Shown here: one piece after another, positions 19,794-27,963 of the stretch
How positions within the stretch are numbered: the stretch's first letter is position 1
How the letters are laid out: each line of letters begins with the position of its first letter
Source: Paenirhizobium daejeonense
GTDB taxonomy: Bacteria > Pseudomonadota > Alphaproteobacteria > Rhizobiales > Rhizobiaceae
DNA length: 64,000 nucleotides
Direction of reading: 5' to 3'
Assembly: GCF_014280875.1 (NCBI RefSeq)
Contig: NZ_JACLAL010000004.1
Span: 62,001-126,000 of the forward strand
Notes under the pieces: model-generated
Seen by the model: only the letters and a program-made list of their open reading frames with translations
What the model was told of the DNA's origin: nothing
Databases searched by the model: none
Translations under genes and position numbers: made by a program

Positions 19794-20852
19794 ATGCCGT
19801 TGACGAACCTGCCCTATCTGGATCGCCTGCTCGGTGACGAGGCCGTTTCCCGGCATCTGGGCCTTGAGGCCGATCTGGCGGCGATGCTGCGGTTCGAGGT
19901 GGCGCTGGCAAGGGCCGAAGCTTCAGCCGGCATGCTCGATGCCGGGACGGCAGAAGAGATTGCCCGCAAAGCCGAAGGCTTCATTCCTGATGCCGATCGC
20001 ATGGCGGTGGCCACCCTGAAGGATGGCGTGCCGGCGCCGAATTACGTGCAGCAATTGCGTGAAAGGGTCGGAGGCGATGCCGCGGCCAAGGTGCATTTCG
20101 GTGCGACCACGCAGGATGTCGTCGATACGGCGCTCGCGCTGAAGCTCGAGCCGGTCTTCGCCCTTTTCGAGGAGCGCCTTGCCGCCATCGACAATGCCTT
20201 TGCAGATCTTCTCGCCCGCTTTGGCGATACGCCGCTGATGGCGCGTTCCCGCATGCAGGCGGCAATCGAGATCACCTCCGGCGCACGCATCACCGTCTGG
20301 CGCAAATCCGTCTCCCGCGTCGCCCTGGAGCTGGCGGAGCAGCGGCGTCAGATGATGATCCTGTCGCTCGCGGGTGCTGCCGGCACGGCCGAAAAATTCG
20401 GTGACCGGATCGACGCGGTGCGCGAAACCATGGCGGCAGAACTCGGCCTTGCCGTTCCGGACTACGTGCCCCATGCGGATCGCGGCCGGATCGCAGCTTT
20501 CGCCGGTTTCCTCTCGCGTCTCACCGGCGCGCTCGGCAAGTTCGGGCAGGACGTGGCGCTGATGGTGCAGAACGGTATCGACCAGATGGCGGTATCCGGT
20601 GGCGGCGGCTCCTCCGCCATGCCCCACAAGCACAATCCGGTTCGTGCCGAGATCCTCGTTACGCTTGCCCGCTACAACGCCACTCAGCTCTCGGCCATTC
20701 ATCATGCGCTGGTGCACGAGCAGGAACGTTCAGGCACCGCCTGGACGCTGGAATGGCTAGTCCTGCCGCAGATGATCGAAGCGACTGGAACGGCCCTCAA
20801 CCACGCGCTCTCGCTGCTGACGTCCGTCGAGCGCATAGGCGATCCGGCCTGA
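19794..20852 (+). CDS. pcaB: 3-carboxy-cis,cis-muconate cycloisomerase
   Basis: PcaB converts beta-carboxymuconate to gamma-carboxymuconolactone, the step between PcaHG and PcaC. The 352-residue protein belongs to the fumarase/aspartase superfamily, with conserved regions PAPNYVQQL, HFGATTQDVVDTA and the signature GSSAMPHKHNPVRAE. It is shorter than the roughly 450-residue bacterial PcaB, but a short form ending soon after the signature helices is common in rhizobia. It is separated from pcaG by 306 bp containing a repeat, so it may have its own promoter or rely on read-through. Confidence 0.94.
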   Translation: MPLTNLPYLDRLLGDEAVSRHLGLEADLAAMLRFEVALARAEASAGMLDAGTAEEIARKAEGFIPDADRMAVATLKDGVPAPNYVQQLRERVGGDAAAKVHFGATTQDVVDTALALKLEPVFALFEERLAAIDNAFADLLARFGDTPLMARSRMQAAIEITSGARITVWRKSVSRVALELAEQRRQMMILSLAGAAGTAEKFGDRIDAVRETMAAELGLAVPDYVPHADRGRIAAFAGFLSRLTGALGKFGQDVALMVQNGIDQMAVSGGGGSSAMPHKHNPVRAEILVTLARYNATQLSAIHHALVHEQERSGTAWTLEWLVLPQMIEATGTALNHALSLLTSVERIGDPA

Positions 20853-20896
20853 TTTGCGTCGTGCCGTTCCGGATATTACTTAGCCGGATAATGGAT

Positions 20897-21000
20897 AGAG
20901 CAATTCCAGCGAAAAGTGGGAACCGGTTTTGCGTCCGGAATTGCGGGAAAACAAGGAAATGGAGCATTGGAGGCGATCCTGTTATCGCCGGAAATGCTCT
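20897..21000. repeat. interspersed palindromic repeat, copy 2
   Basis: This copy matches copy 1 at most positions: AGAGCAATTCCAGCG, an AAAAGTGGGAACCGGTTTTGCG block and a CCGGAATTGCGGGAAAAC block. It ends with the inverted copy of its start, GGAAATGCTCT (10 of 11 pairs), and contains a small GGCGAT/ATCGCC hairpin at 20972-20989. It separates the convergent pcaB and phnN and may act as their terminator. Its final bases form part of the phnN stop codon. Confidence 0.75.
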
Positions 21001-21601
21001 AGGACTTGGCGCAGCTTGCCAGGATACCTTCGAGAGTGCCCACGAGCGCCCTTCCGGAATCGGCCAGAAGGCCGCTATTGTCGATCGTCACGCAGTTGAA
21101 CGTCTCGGGGATTTCGAGCGATCCACGGCTCAGTCGCGCGAGGATATCCTCGCGGGTCTCGCGACCGCGCTGTTCCAGCCTCTGCGCCAGCACTTCGGGC
21201 CTTGCCGTGATGTTGACGACGAGAAGCGGTGAAAAAGCCTCGGCGAACCGTCCGAGCACCGAGCGCGAGCCGTTGGCGACCACCAGATGCCCGAGTGCCA
21301 GCTTCTCGTGAACGGCTGCCGGAATGCCATAGCTCAGGCCATGCGCATCCCAGTCCACGGCGAAAGCGCCTTCTTCCCGCATGCTGCCGAATTCGGCGTC
21401 GGAAACATCCTTGTGCTCTTCGCCGCCGGCATCGGCCGGCCGGGTAATAACCCGCTGGACGAAATGCACGCTCGCCCGCCCGGCGAAATGATCCTTCGCG
21501 ATCTGGATGAGGCTGTCCTTGCCGGCGCCGCTCGGGCCGACGACGACAACCATGGTGCCGGTAGCCGAATTCGGATGGAGCCTTGCCGCGTATCCGTTCA
21601 T
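20999..21601 (-). CDS. phnN: ribose 1,5-bisphosphate phosphokinase
   Basis: PhnN phosphorylates ribose 1,5-bisphosphate to PRPP, the last step that returns the C-P lyase sugar product to metabolism. The 200-residue guanylate-kinase-like protein has a P-loop GPSGAGKDS near residue 22, followed by VQRVITRP and the HKDVSDAEF region. Its start overlaps the phnM stop as TGATG, and it is the last gene of the phosphonate operon. The stop codon lies in the end of an interspersed repeat, so the C-terminus (ASCAKS) may have been altered by the insertion. Confidence 0.93.
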   Translation of the reverse strand: MNGYAARLHPNSATGTMVVVVGPSGAGKDSLIQIAKDHFAGRASVHFVQRVITRPADAGGEEHKDVSDAEFGSMREEGAFAVDWDAHGLSYGIPAAVHEKLALGHLVVANGSRSVLGRFAEAFSPLLVVNITARPEVLAQRLEQRGRETREDILARLSRGSLEIPETFNCVTIDNSGLLADSGRALVGTLEGILASCAKS

Positions 21602-22740
21602 CAGGCGACCCTGTTGCCTTCGCGCCAGACCGAACGCACGACCGGGACGCCCTCCTGACGGCGAACCCGAACGAGATCGGCGCGCAGACCGGTCGCTATC
21701 CGGCCGCGGTCGTCAAGGCTGACGGTGCGCGCCGGCGTCGAGGTGACCATGGCGAGCGCCTGCGGCAGGGAGATGTCCTCGAAATCGTCGGCCAGCACGA
21801 AGGGCGCGTGCAGCAGGCTGAGCGGCACGTAATCGGAGGAAAGCACGTCGAGCACGCCGCGCGCGGCGAGGTCCCGTGCCGCGATGTTACCGGAATGCGA
21901 TTTGCCGCGCACCACATTCGGAGCGCCCATCAGTACGCTCATGCCCGCCTTGTGGGAGGCTTCGGCGGCATCGAAGCTGGTCGGGAATTCTGCAAGCTTC
22001 ACGCCGTGCCCCCTTGCTTCCTCGACATGCGCAAGCGTGGCATCGTCATGACTGGCAACCGTGATGCCGCGCTCGGCGCAAATCCGTGCCAGCGTGTCGC
22101 GATGCGGGCCGGAATACTGAGCCGAAAGCGCCAGCCGGCTATCGACGAAGCGGGCGAAGGCTTCATCGGAGAGCCCGCGCTTGGTCTTGTAGTACAGCGT
22201 GTACTGTTCCATCGTCTGGAACTGGCGCTGGCCCGGGGAATGGTCCATCAGCGAGACCAGCCGCACATGCGGATCGTTTTCGAAATCGGCGAAGTGGTCG
22301 AGTACGTTGCTGGATGCCACCTCGCAGCGCAGGTGGATGAGATGGGTGGCGCGCAGCCGGTCTTCCTTTTCGGCGGCCTGAATGGCATCCGCCATCTCGC
22401 GCATTTCGCCATGCTCGAAGCCGCCGTCCTCGTCCGAGCCCATGCGCAGGCAGTCGAAGACTGTCGTGATGCCGGAGGTAACGACCTGCGCATCATGCGC
22501 CTGAATTGCCGAGGTCTTGTTCCAGCGCACGCCTGGACGCGGCGAATAATGCGATTCCAGATGATCGGTATGAAGCTCTACGAGGCCGGCAATCAGATAG
22601 TCGCCGCCGAAATCCTCACCCACGCGGCTCGCACCATCCGAAATATCGGCGATACGTCCGTCGCGGATCTGGACGGAGCCGGAGACGATCTGGTCTTCCA
22701 GAACGATGAGGGCATTGCTGAAAACGGTTTCGGCAGACAT
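21601..22740 (-). CDS. phnM: alpha-D-ribose 1-methylphosphonate 5-triphosphate diphosphatase
   Basis: PhnM removes pyrophosphate from the triphosphate made by PhnGHIL, giving the substrate of the PhnJ radical enzyme. The 379-residue amidohydrolase has the metal site LVELHTDHLESHY near residue 55 and HDDATLAHVEEA, with GAPNVVRGKSHSGN further on. The frame is open to 22875, but MSAETVFSNALIVLED at 22740 gives the family N-terminus. It lies 22 bp downstream of the 2H phosphoesterase gene and overlaps phnN. Confidence 0.95.
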   Translation of the reverse strand: MSAETVFSNALIVLEDQIVSGSVQIRDGRIADISDGASRVGEDFGGDYLIAGLVELHTDHLESHYSPRPGVRWNKTSAIQAHDAQVVTSGITTVFDCLRMGSDEDGGFEHGEMREMADAIQAAEKEDRLRATHLIHLRCEVASSNVLDHFADFENDPHVRLVSLMDHSPGQRQFQTMEQYTLYYKTKRGLSDEAFARFVDSRLALSAQYSGPHRDTLARICAERGITVASHDDATLAHVEEARGHGVKLAEFPTSFDAAEASHKAGMSVLMGAPNVVRGKSHSGNIAARDLAARGVLDVLSSDYVPLSLLHAPFVLADDFEDISLPQALAMVTSTPARTVSLDDRGRIATGLRADLVRVRRQEGVPVVRSVWREGNRVA

Positions 22741-22762
22741 CTTTTCAAGGCTTTCGAAAGGA

Positions 22763-23452
22763 TCAGGCGGCTGCAAGGGGCTGCCAGTCGTGGACGATGA
22801 AGGGCGCGCCGCGTTCTGGTTCAATGAACAGGGCGAGCCCGGAAATGCGCAAGGGGCGACGGATGAAATCGGCAAAGCGCTGGTTCAGCACTTCGGCCAT
22901 GGCGCTTGCCCGTTCTTCCGGAACGGGGCCGGTGAGCGTCATGTGAAAACGGAACTCTTCCATGACGTATGGATAGCCCCAGCGCATCAGGTGGGCGCGC
23001 TGGGCCTCGTTCAGCCGATCCGGCCGGCGGCGGGCGATATCGGCCTCGCCGAGCGGCGCGCGAAACGGCTCGAATGCTTCGACGATGGAAGCCGCAAATG
23101 CCTGCAGGGGCGGATGAAGCTCTGCGGGAACGAGTGCGAAGAAGGGGCCGATGCGGTTCACCACCGCCAATGGAATGTCGAAGGCGGCATTGGTCGCGCA
23201 GAAATCCCGGAAGCTCTCGATAAGCGCGGTCTCGCTGGAACCGTCCGCAAGCGTAAAGGGAGCCTTGAGCGTGGCGTGGAAACCGTAGCGGCGCGGGTCG
23301 GCGGTCAGTTCGGTGCGCTCTTCTTGGGAGAAGTCCGCGACAGGCTGAATGGCGCTGTCCATGCCGCTGAAGGCATCACGTCCCAGCCAGTCCGATGCCG
23401 CCAGAGTCAACGGATGATCGGCTTCCGGGGTGAAGTAGACGGCGTAGCGCAA
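22763..23452 (-). CDS. DUF1045 / 2H phosphoesterase-like protein of the phosphonate operon
   Basis: The 229-residue protein has the two histidine motifs of the 2H phosphoesterase superfamily, HATLKAP near residue 60 and HMTLTGP near 175, spaced as in LigT/cyclic phosphodiesterase enzymes. The family is recurrent in alphaproteobacterial phn operons. A function analogous to the cyclic phosphate step of PhnP is an attractive inference, since no phnP is present in the window. The start is set at a TTG at 23452 (RYAVYFTPEADHPL), with GAGGA eight bases upstream. An ATG-started reading from 23515 would add 21 unlikely residues. Confidence 0.87.
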   Translation of the reverse strand: MRYAVYFTPEADHPLTLAASDWLGRDAFSGMDSAIQPVADFSQEERTELTADPRRYGFHATLKAPFTLADGSSETALIESFRDFCATNAAFDIPLAVVNRIGPFFALVPAELHPPLQAFAASIVEAFEPFRAPLGEADIARRRPDRLNEAQRAHLMRWGYPYVMEEFRFHMTLTGPVPEERASAMAEVLNQRFADFIRRPLRISGLALFIEPERGAPFIVHDWQPLAAA

Positions 23453-23460
23453 GAGAGCAT

Positions 23461-23465
23461 TCCTC
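23461..23465 (-). promoter_or_regulatory. ribosome binding site fixing a TTG start
   Basis: GAGGA on the minus strand, eight bases before the TTG at 23452, decides the start of the 2H phosphoesterase gene. An ATG closer to it is out of frame. Confidence 0.65.
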
Positions 23466-23579
23466 GGATCGAAGGACGGGCCGCCACCATGGGCTGCTTC
23501 GTCGTCCAAAGGCAAGACCGGCTGGCTAGCCGATCTGCATGACAGATTGATGATACCGGTAGGTATCCGGCGAAATAAA

Positions 23580-24929
23580 TCAGTGTTGCGCGCCGATTAG
23601 CCTGGAGCGCAGGGCATTCGAGATCGAGTCGAAGATGAAGACGACGAGCAGGATCAGCAGCACCATGTAGGCGACCTTGTCCCAGTCGGCATTCGTGCCC
23701 ATGGCTTCGAGGAGCTTGAGACCGATGCCGCCCGCGCCGACAGCGCCGATAACGGTCGCCGAGCGCGTATTCGATTCCCAGAAATAGAGCGACTGGGAGA
23801 TGAAAACCGGCAGGACCTGCGGCACCACGCCGAAGCGGTTGACGATCACAGGGTTCGCGCCGACGGATTTCACGCCCTCGCGCTGCTTGTCGTCGACATT
23901 CTCGACCGCTTCGGCATAGACCTTGCCGAGCGCGCCTGCGTCGGTGAAGAAGATCGCCGCAATACCGGGGATCGGTCCGGGACCGAAGGAGCGGGTGAAG
24001 AACAAAGCCCAGATCAGCATGTCGACGGAGCGGAGGAAATCGAAGAGCCGCTTCATGCCCCAGTTGGCGGCGCGGTTGCGGGTAATGTTACGCGCGGCGA
24101 TGAAGGCGAGTGGGAACGCGAACAGCGTGCCGAGCAGCGTGCCGACAAAGGCCATCACCAGCGTCTGCAGAAGCTTCGACAGGATATCGCTGTGCTGCCA
24201 GACGCTGTTGCCGAGAAAATCGTCAATCATGTGCCCGATGTTGGAGCGGTTGGGATCGAGGCGTTCGCCGAAGGTGGCAAGTGCCGCAAGTTCGCCCCAA
24301 CTCTTGCCCCAGAAGTCCGACTTTGGGTCGAACATGAAGTTTGCCCAGCCAAGGAAGCGACGCTGGACGTAGACCTGTCCCGAACGGATCTCGGCCTGCC
24401 CTTCGAAGCCGTAATTGACGACAACCTTGTTGCCATCCTGCACGATGGAAGAGGGAGCGTCAGCCACTACGGTTGCGGCATCGCCGCTGATGGTCACCGG
24501 ATAGACGGTGCCGCCGACATAGACATCGACCCTGCCGGTCGTCACGTCGAGGCGGTCGCCCTCGCTGCCGTAAGTGACCGAATAGCCGCCGTTATCGATC
24601 GGCTGCAGCCAGAAGATATCGGCGCCCTGCGCATATTGGCCGCGGCTCGACCACTGGATCTTGACGGTGCCGTCGTCCTGGAAACGCAGGCGTGGCTGGG
24701 CGCGCCACGAATACCAGTCCTGGACATAGAGCGAGGCGCGGTCCCACTGGCCGTTCATGAAGGCAGGACCGACATTGAAGGCGAAGAAGCAGATGGCGAG
24801 ATAGACGGCGACGATGCCGGAGCCGATCACGAGACCGTAGCGCTGCATGAACGAGCGATGGAAGACCTGCGGATACTGGCTGAGCAGGCGCTCGCGTTCG
24901 GATGCGTGGATGGTGGGTACCGAGGACAT
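23580..24929 (-). CDS. phnE: phosphonate/phosphate ABC transporter permease PhnE, long form
   Basis: This is one of two permeases of the phosphonate importer. At 449 residues it is much longer than a standard PhnE (about 260-290). A first membrane helix (32-52) is followed by a roughly 200-residue beta-rich segment (about 55-250) expected to face the periplasm. The BPD-permease core then starts near 253, with the EAA-type loop VDDKQREGVKSVGANP and ATVIGAVGAGGIG. The start overlaps the stop of the preceding permease gene as TGATG. The transporter resembles the PhoCDET system described in Sinorhizobium. Confidence 0.92.
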   Translation of the reverse strand: MSSVPTIHASERERLLSQYPQVFHRSFMQRYGLVIGSGIVAVYLAICFFAFNVGPAFMNGQWDRASLYVQDWYSWRAQPRLRFQDDGTVKIQWSSRGQYAQGADIFWLQPIDNGGYSVTYGSEGDRLDVTTGRVDVYVGGTVYPVTISGDAATVVADAPSSIVQDGNKVVVNYGFEGQAEIRSGQVYVQRRFLGWANFMFDPKSDFWGKSWGELAALATFGERLDPNRSNIGHMIDDFLGNSVWQHSDILSKLLQTLVMAFVGTLLGTLFAFPLAFIAARNITRNRAANWGMKRLFDFLRSVDMLIWALFFTRSFGPGPIPGIAAIFFTDAGALGKVYAEAVENVDDKQREGVKSVGANPVIVNRFGVVPQVLPVFISQSLYFWESNTRSATVIGAVGAGGIGLKLLEAMGTNADWDKVAYMVLLILLVVFIFDSISNALRSRLIGAQH

Positions 24930-25930
24930 CAGGCTGCTCCCCTGCCGAATTCGAAGGACTGCTGGCCGATCAGCCGGCGGCGAAGCCAGGCGGAGAACTG
25001 GTCGATGATGATGATGCTCACGAGCAGCAGGATGATGATCGCATAGGTCTTGGCGGCATGATCGCGACCGATCGCCAGGCGGAAGACCTCGCCGATACCG
25101 CCGCCGCCGACCGCGCCGATGATGGTCGAGGCGCGAACGTTGATCTCGGCGCGCAGCAGCGTGTAGGAGACGAAATTCGGCAGCACCTGGGGAACGATGG
25201 CGAAGCGCACGCGCTCGACCCAGTTTGCGCCGGCGGCCCGCAGGCCTTCGTCCGGCTTCATGTCGGAATTCTCGACCACTTCGAAGAACAGCTTGCCGAG
25301 CGCGCCGACGGTATGGACCGTGATGGCGATGATTGCCGCAATCGGCCCAATCGAGAGAATCGCGGTCAGAAGGCCGGCGATGACGATCTCCGGAAAGGCG
25401 CGCATCACTTCCATGATGCGGCGGACCACGAAGCGGGTCGCGCCGGCGCCGACGAGATTGGTGGAAGCGAAGAAGCAGAGAAGGAAGGCGAGTGCAGCGC
25501 CGATGATCGTCGAGACCAGCGCGATATTGATCGTGATGACCAGCTGGTAGATGAAATTCGGAATATAGAGCGTGTCGGTGATGTAATGGCGGTCGGCGGT
25601 GTAATTGTACTTCAGCGAGCCGTCGGCATAGGGCGAGGGCAGGTCGAACATTGCCCTCACGATTTCCATCGGGCTGTCGGGTACGAAGCTGCGGATGAAG
25701 TCGAAGAAATAGGGCAGGCGTTCGAAGAATTTGCCGGCATTCGCGTCATTGGCGAATTTTAGCGAGGCGATGAGAACGGCGAGAAAGACGACGATCGCGA
25801 TTGCGGTATAGACGCGGCGAGTCCTCAACTGCTGGCGGTAATGCTGCATCATCAGGGATGCGGCGGGGCCGAGCCCGCTTAGATGACCGCCCAACGGGCC
25901 GCCACTGTTGTGTTCGCTGATGGTCGCCAT
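24929..25930 (-). CDS. phnE: phosphonate/phosphate ABC transporter permease PhnE, short form
   Basis: The 333-residue inner-membrane permease has a membrane helix at about 40-60, then the binding-protein-dependent transport domain with the loop SDMKPDEGLRAAGANWVER and STIIGAVGGGGIGEVFR. It probably forms a heterodimer with the long permease encoded next. The start is placed at 25930 (MATISEHNSGG); an in-frame ATG at 25969 would add 13 residues. It follows phnD by 68 bp. Confidence 0.93.
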   Translation of the reverse strand: MATISEHNSGGPLGGHLSGLGPAASLMMQHYRQQLRTRRVYTAIAIVVFLAVLIASLKFANDANAGKFFERLPYFFDFIRSFVPDSPMEIVRAMFDLPSPYADGSLKYNYTADRHYITDTLYIPNFIYQLVITINIALVSTIIGAALAFLLCFFASTNLVGAGATRFVVRRIMEVMRAFPEIVIAGLLTAILSIGPIAAIIAITVHTVGALGKLFFEVVENSDMKPDEGLRAAGANWVERVRFAIVPQVLPNFVSYTLLRAEINVRASTIIGAVGGGGIGEVFRLAIGRDHAAKTYAIIILLLVSIIIIDQFSAWLRRRLIGQQSFEFGRGAA

Positions 25931-25998
25931 GATCCGCGCTCCCGGTTGCCGAACGGCGGCGTCTTTCAACGCCGCCGCCGGATGATGTTCTAGGAAAA

Positions 25999-26904
25999 TC
26001 AGCCGCCGATAACCGACTTACGAGCGTCGATGATCGTCTGGTAGAAGGACGGATCGACCTTGATGTATTCCTTGTTGTCGCCCTGGGTGTAGGCCTTGAA
26101 GCAGTCGTGATCCTTCTTCGGCAGTTCCAGGAAGAAGGCTTCGACCTTCTCGCGCATGTCGGCAGGCAGCTTGTTGGAAACCATCAGCGGGCCGTTCGGG
26201 ATCAGCGGCGACTTCCAGACTTCGACGATATCGTCCATGTCGAGGATGCCCTTGTTGACCATCTGGTGCAGGTTGCCACCGGTATAGCCTTCTTCCCACT
26301 TGCCAACGCCCGAACCGAAGGTCGTGCCGGCATCGAACTTCTTGTCGAGAACGGCGAGAACGAGGTTCTCATGGCCGCCGCCGAAGCCGGTTTCAGAGAA
26401 GTAGTCCTTGACCGAGGCGCCGATTTCCTTCGGCAGGGCGACGTTCGGGACGAGGTAGCCGGAGGTCGAGTCCGGGTCGGCAAAGCCGAGCTTCTTGCCC
26501 TTCAGGTCGGCGAGCGTCTTGATGCCGCTGTCCTTGCGGGCGACCATGATCGAGTAATAGCCGCTGGAGCCGTCCGACTGGGTGTAGGTCAGGATCGGGT
26601 CGACGGCGTTCGGGTCCTTGATCGCGATTGCCGCGTAGGAGGAGGCGCCCATCGAAGCGATGTCGATGGTGCCGCCGAGCAGGCCCTGGATGACGCCGTT
26701 ATAGTCCGGCGACGGGAAGATCTGGACTTCCGGAACGCCGGTCGCAGCCTTCAGGCCATCGGCGACACACTGGGTGTTGCGGATCTGGTCGGCTTCGTTT
26801 TCCGAGCCGTCGAGGCCGATGCGCAGAACCTTGACGTCCTGAGCCATTGCGGAGCTTGCGATGACGCCGAGTGCGACGGCAGCAAGAAGAGCTTTCTTGA
26901 GCAT
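25999..26904 (-). CDS. phnD: phosphonate ABC transporter substrate-binding protein
   Basis: PhnD captures phosphonates (or phosphate) in the periplasm for the PhnCE transporter. The 301-residue protein begins with a clear signal peptide (LKKALLAAVALGVIASSAMA, cleavage before QDVKVLRIG). It has the family segments LIRIGLDG-like strand, QSDGSSGYYSIMVARKDSGI and LKGKKLGFADPDSTSGYLVP. The ATG at 26904 follows CAGGAG; a start at 26943 would precede the signal peptide by 13 residues. It is 82 bp downstream of phnC. Confidence 0.95.
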   Translation of the reverse strand: MLKKALLAAVALGVIASSAMAQDVKVLRIGLDGSENEADQIRNTQCVADGLKAATGVPEVQIFPSPDYNGVIQGLLGGTIDIASMGASSYAAIAIKDPNAVDPILTYTQSDGSSGYYSIMVARKDSGIKTLADLKGKKLGFADPDSTSGYLVPNVALPKEIGASVKDYFSETGFGGGHENLVLAVLDKKFDAGTTFGSGVGKWEEGYTGGNLHQMVNKGILDMDDIVEVWKSPLIPNGPLMVSNKLPADMREKVEAFFLELPKKDHDCFKAYTQGDNKEYIKVDPSFYQTIIDARKSVIGG

Positions 26905-26986
26905 GGTGATCTCCTGTTTCCGGACCATCCGGAGTTTCGTCATGAAAAGTGCCCTTTACGCGGGCAGACGATCGAAGGTGCGGGTC

Positions 26987-27841
26987 TCAGGCACTGGCGC
27001 TTGCCAGCGTGCCGATACCGCCCGATTGCTTTTCCCCGCTCGCCTCGGCGCCGGGGATGTTGATGCTGGTCGAGGTCATCGTCTCGTCGATGCCGGCGCC
27101 GTCCTTGTCGGAGCCGTAGATTTCCTGCACCGCATCGGCATTGAGCTCGGAAGGCGGGCCGTCGAAGACGACGCGGCCGCTCGCCATACCGATGATCCGC
27201 TCGCAATAGCTGCGCGCGGTATCCAGCGTATGCAGGTTGGTGATGACGGTGATACCCTCGCGCTCGTTGATATCGCGTAGCGCGTCCATCACGATCTTGG
27301 CGTTCAGCGGGTCGAGCGAGGCGATCGGCTCGTCGGCAAGCAGCATCTTCGGCGCCTGCATCAGGGCGCGGGCGATGGCGACGCGCTGCTGCTGGCCGCC
27401 GGAAAGCGTACCGGCGCGCTGCATGGCCGTCTGCTCGATGCCGAGGCGCTCCAGCGCCGAGATTGCGGCGAGGCGCTCGTCGTCGGAAAAGATACTGAGA
27501 AGGCTCATCATCGTCGAGCGGTGATTGAGCCGGCCGAGCATGACATTGGTCAGGACGTCGAGGCGCGGCACGAGGTTGAACTGCTGGAAGATCATCGCGC
27601 AATCACGCTGCCAGTTGCGCAGGCCCTTGCCGCGCAACGACGAAACTTCCGCGCCGCCGAAATGAATGGAGCCGGTGGAAGGATCGACCAGCCGGTTGAT
27701 CATGCGCAGCAGCGTCGACTTGCCGGCACCCGAACGTCCGATGACGCCCACCATCTGGCCTGCCGGAATTTCCAGGCTGACATTGTCGACGGCAATATGC
27801 TGTCCGAATTGCCGGGTGACGTTTTTCAGCTGAAATCGCAT
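26987..27841 (-). CDS. phnC: phosphonate ABC transporter ATP-binding protein
   Basis: PhnC is the cytoplasmic ATPase of the importer. The 284-residue protein has Walker [10 protein letters not shown] at 35-43, the ABC signature [15 protein letters not shown], Walker [13 protein letters not shown] and the H-loop TNLHTLD. The ATG at 27841 ([13 protein letters not shown]) is preferred over an open extension to 27907 that runs into a predicted PhoB box. It leads the phnCDEE part of the cluster and is separated from the preceding acyltransferase gene by 122 bp, enough for its own promoter. Confidence 0.95.
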   Translation of the reverse strand: MRFQLKNVTRQFGQHIAVDNVSLEIPAGQMVGVIGRSGAGKSTLLRMINRLVDPSTGSIHFGGAEVSSLRGKGLRNWQRDCAMIFQQFNLVPRLDVLTNVMLGRLNHRSTMMSLLSIFSDDERLAAISALERLGIEQTAMQRAGTLSGGQQQRVAIARALMQAPKMLLADEPIASLDPLNAKIVMDALRDINEREGITVITNLHTLDTARSYCERIIGMASGRVVFDGPPSELNADAVQEIYGSDKDGAGIDETMTSTSINIPGAEASGEKQSGGIGTLASASA

Positions 27842-27895
27842 GTCTTTTCTTTCGACGTCATGTCCACGTTGTGGGCAATGCTCTAGCGACCGTTG

Positions 27896-27913
27896 ATGAA
27901 GCGCCAATGTCAG
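27896..27913 (-). promoter_or_regulatory. possible PhoB box before phnC
   Basis: CTGACAT-TGGC-GCTTCAT on the minus strand resembles two PhoB half-sites (CTGTCAT) at the correct 11-bp period: the first half matches 6 of 7, the second 4 of 7. A TAGAGC that could act as a -10 lies 10 bases downstream, the spacing seen in PhoB promoters. Support is moderate. Confidence 0.4.
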
Positions 27914-27963
27914 TTATGTGTAGGAAATATTATACCAATCAAGCATTTGTTTTTTATGGATTT

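Noticed and set aside
27929..27934. TATAAT as the main -10 of phnC
   Set aside because: It lies upstream of the PhoB-like box and has no good -35 at 16-18 bp; a promoter in either place is possible, so it is only mentioned as a lead.
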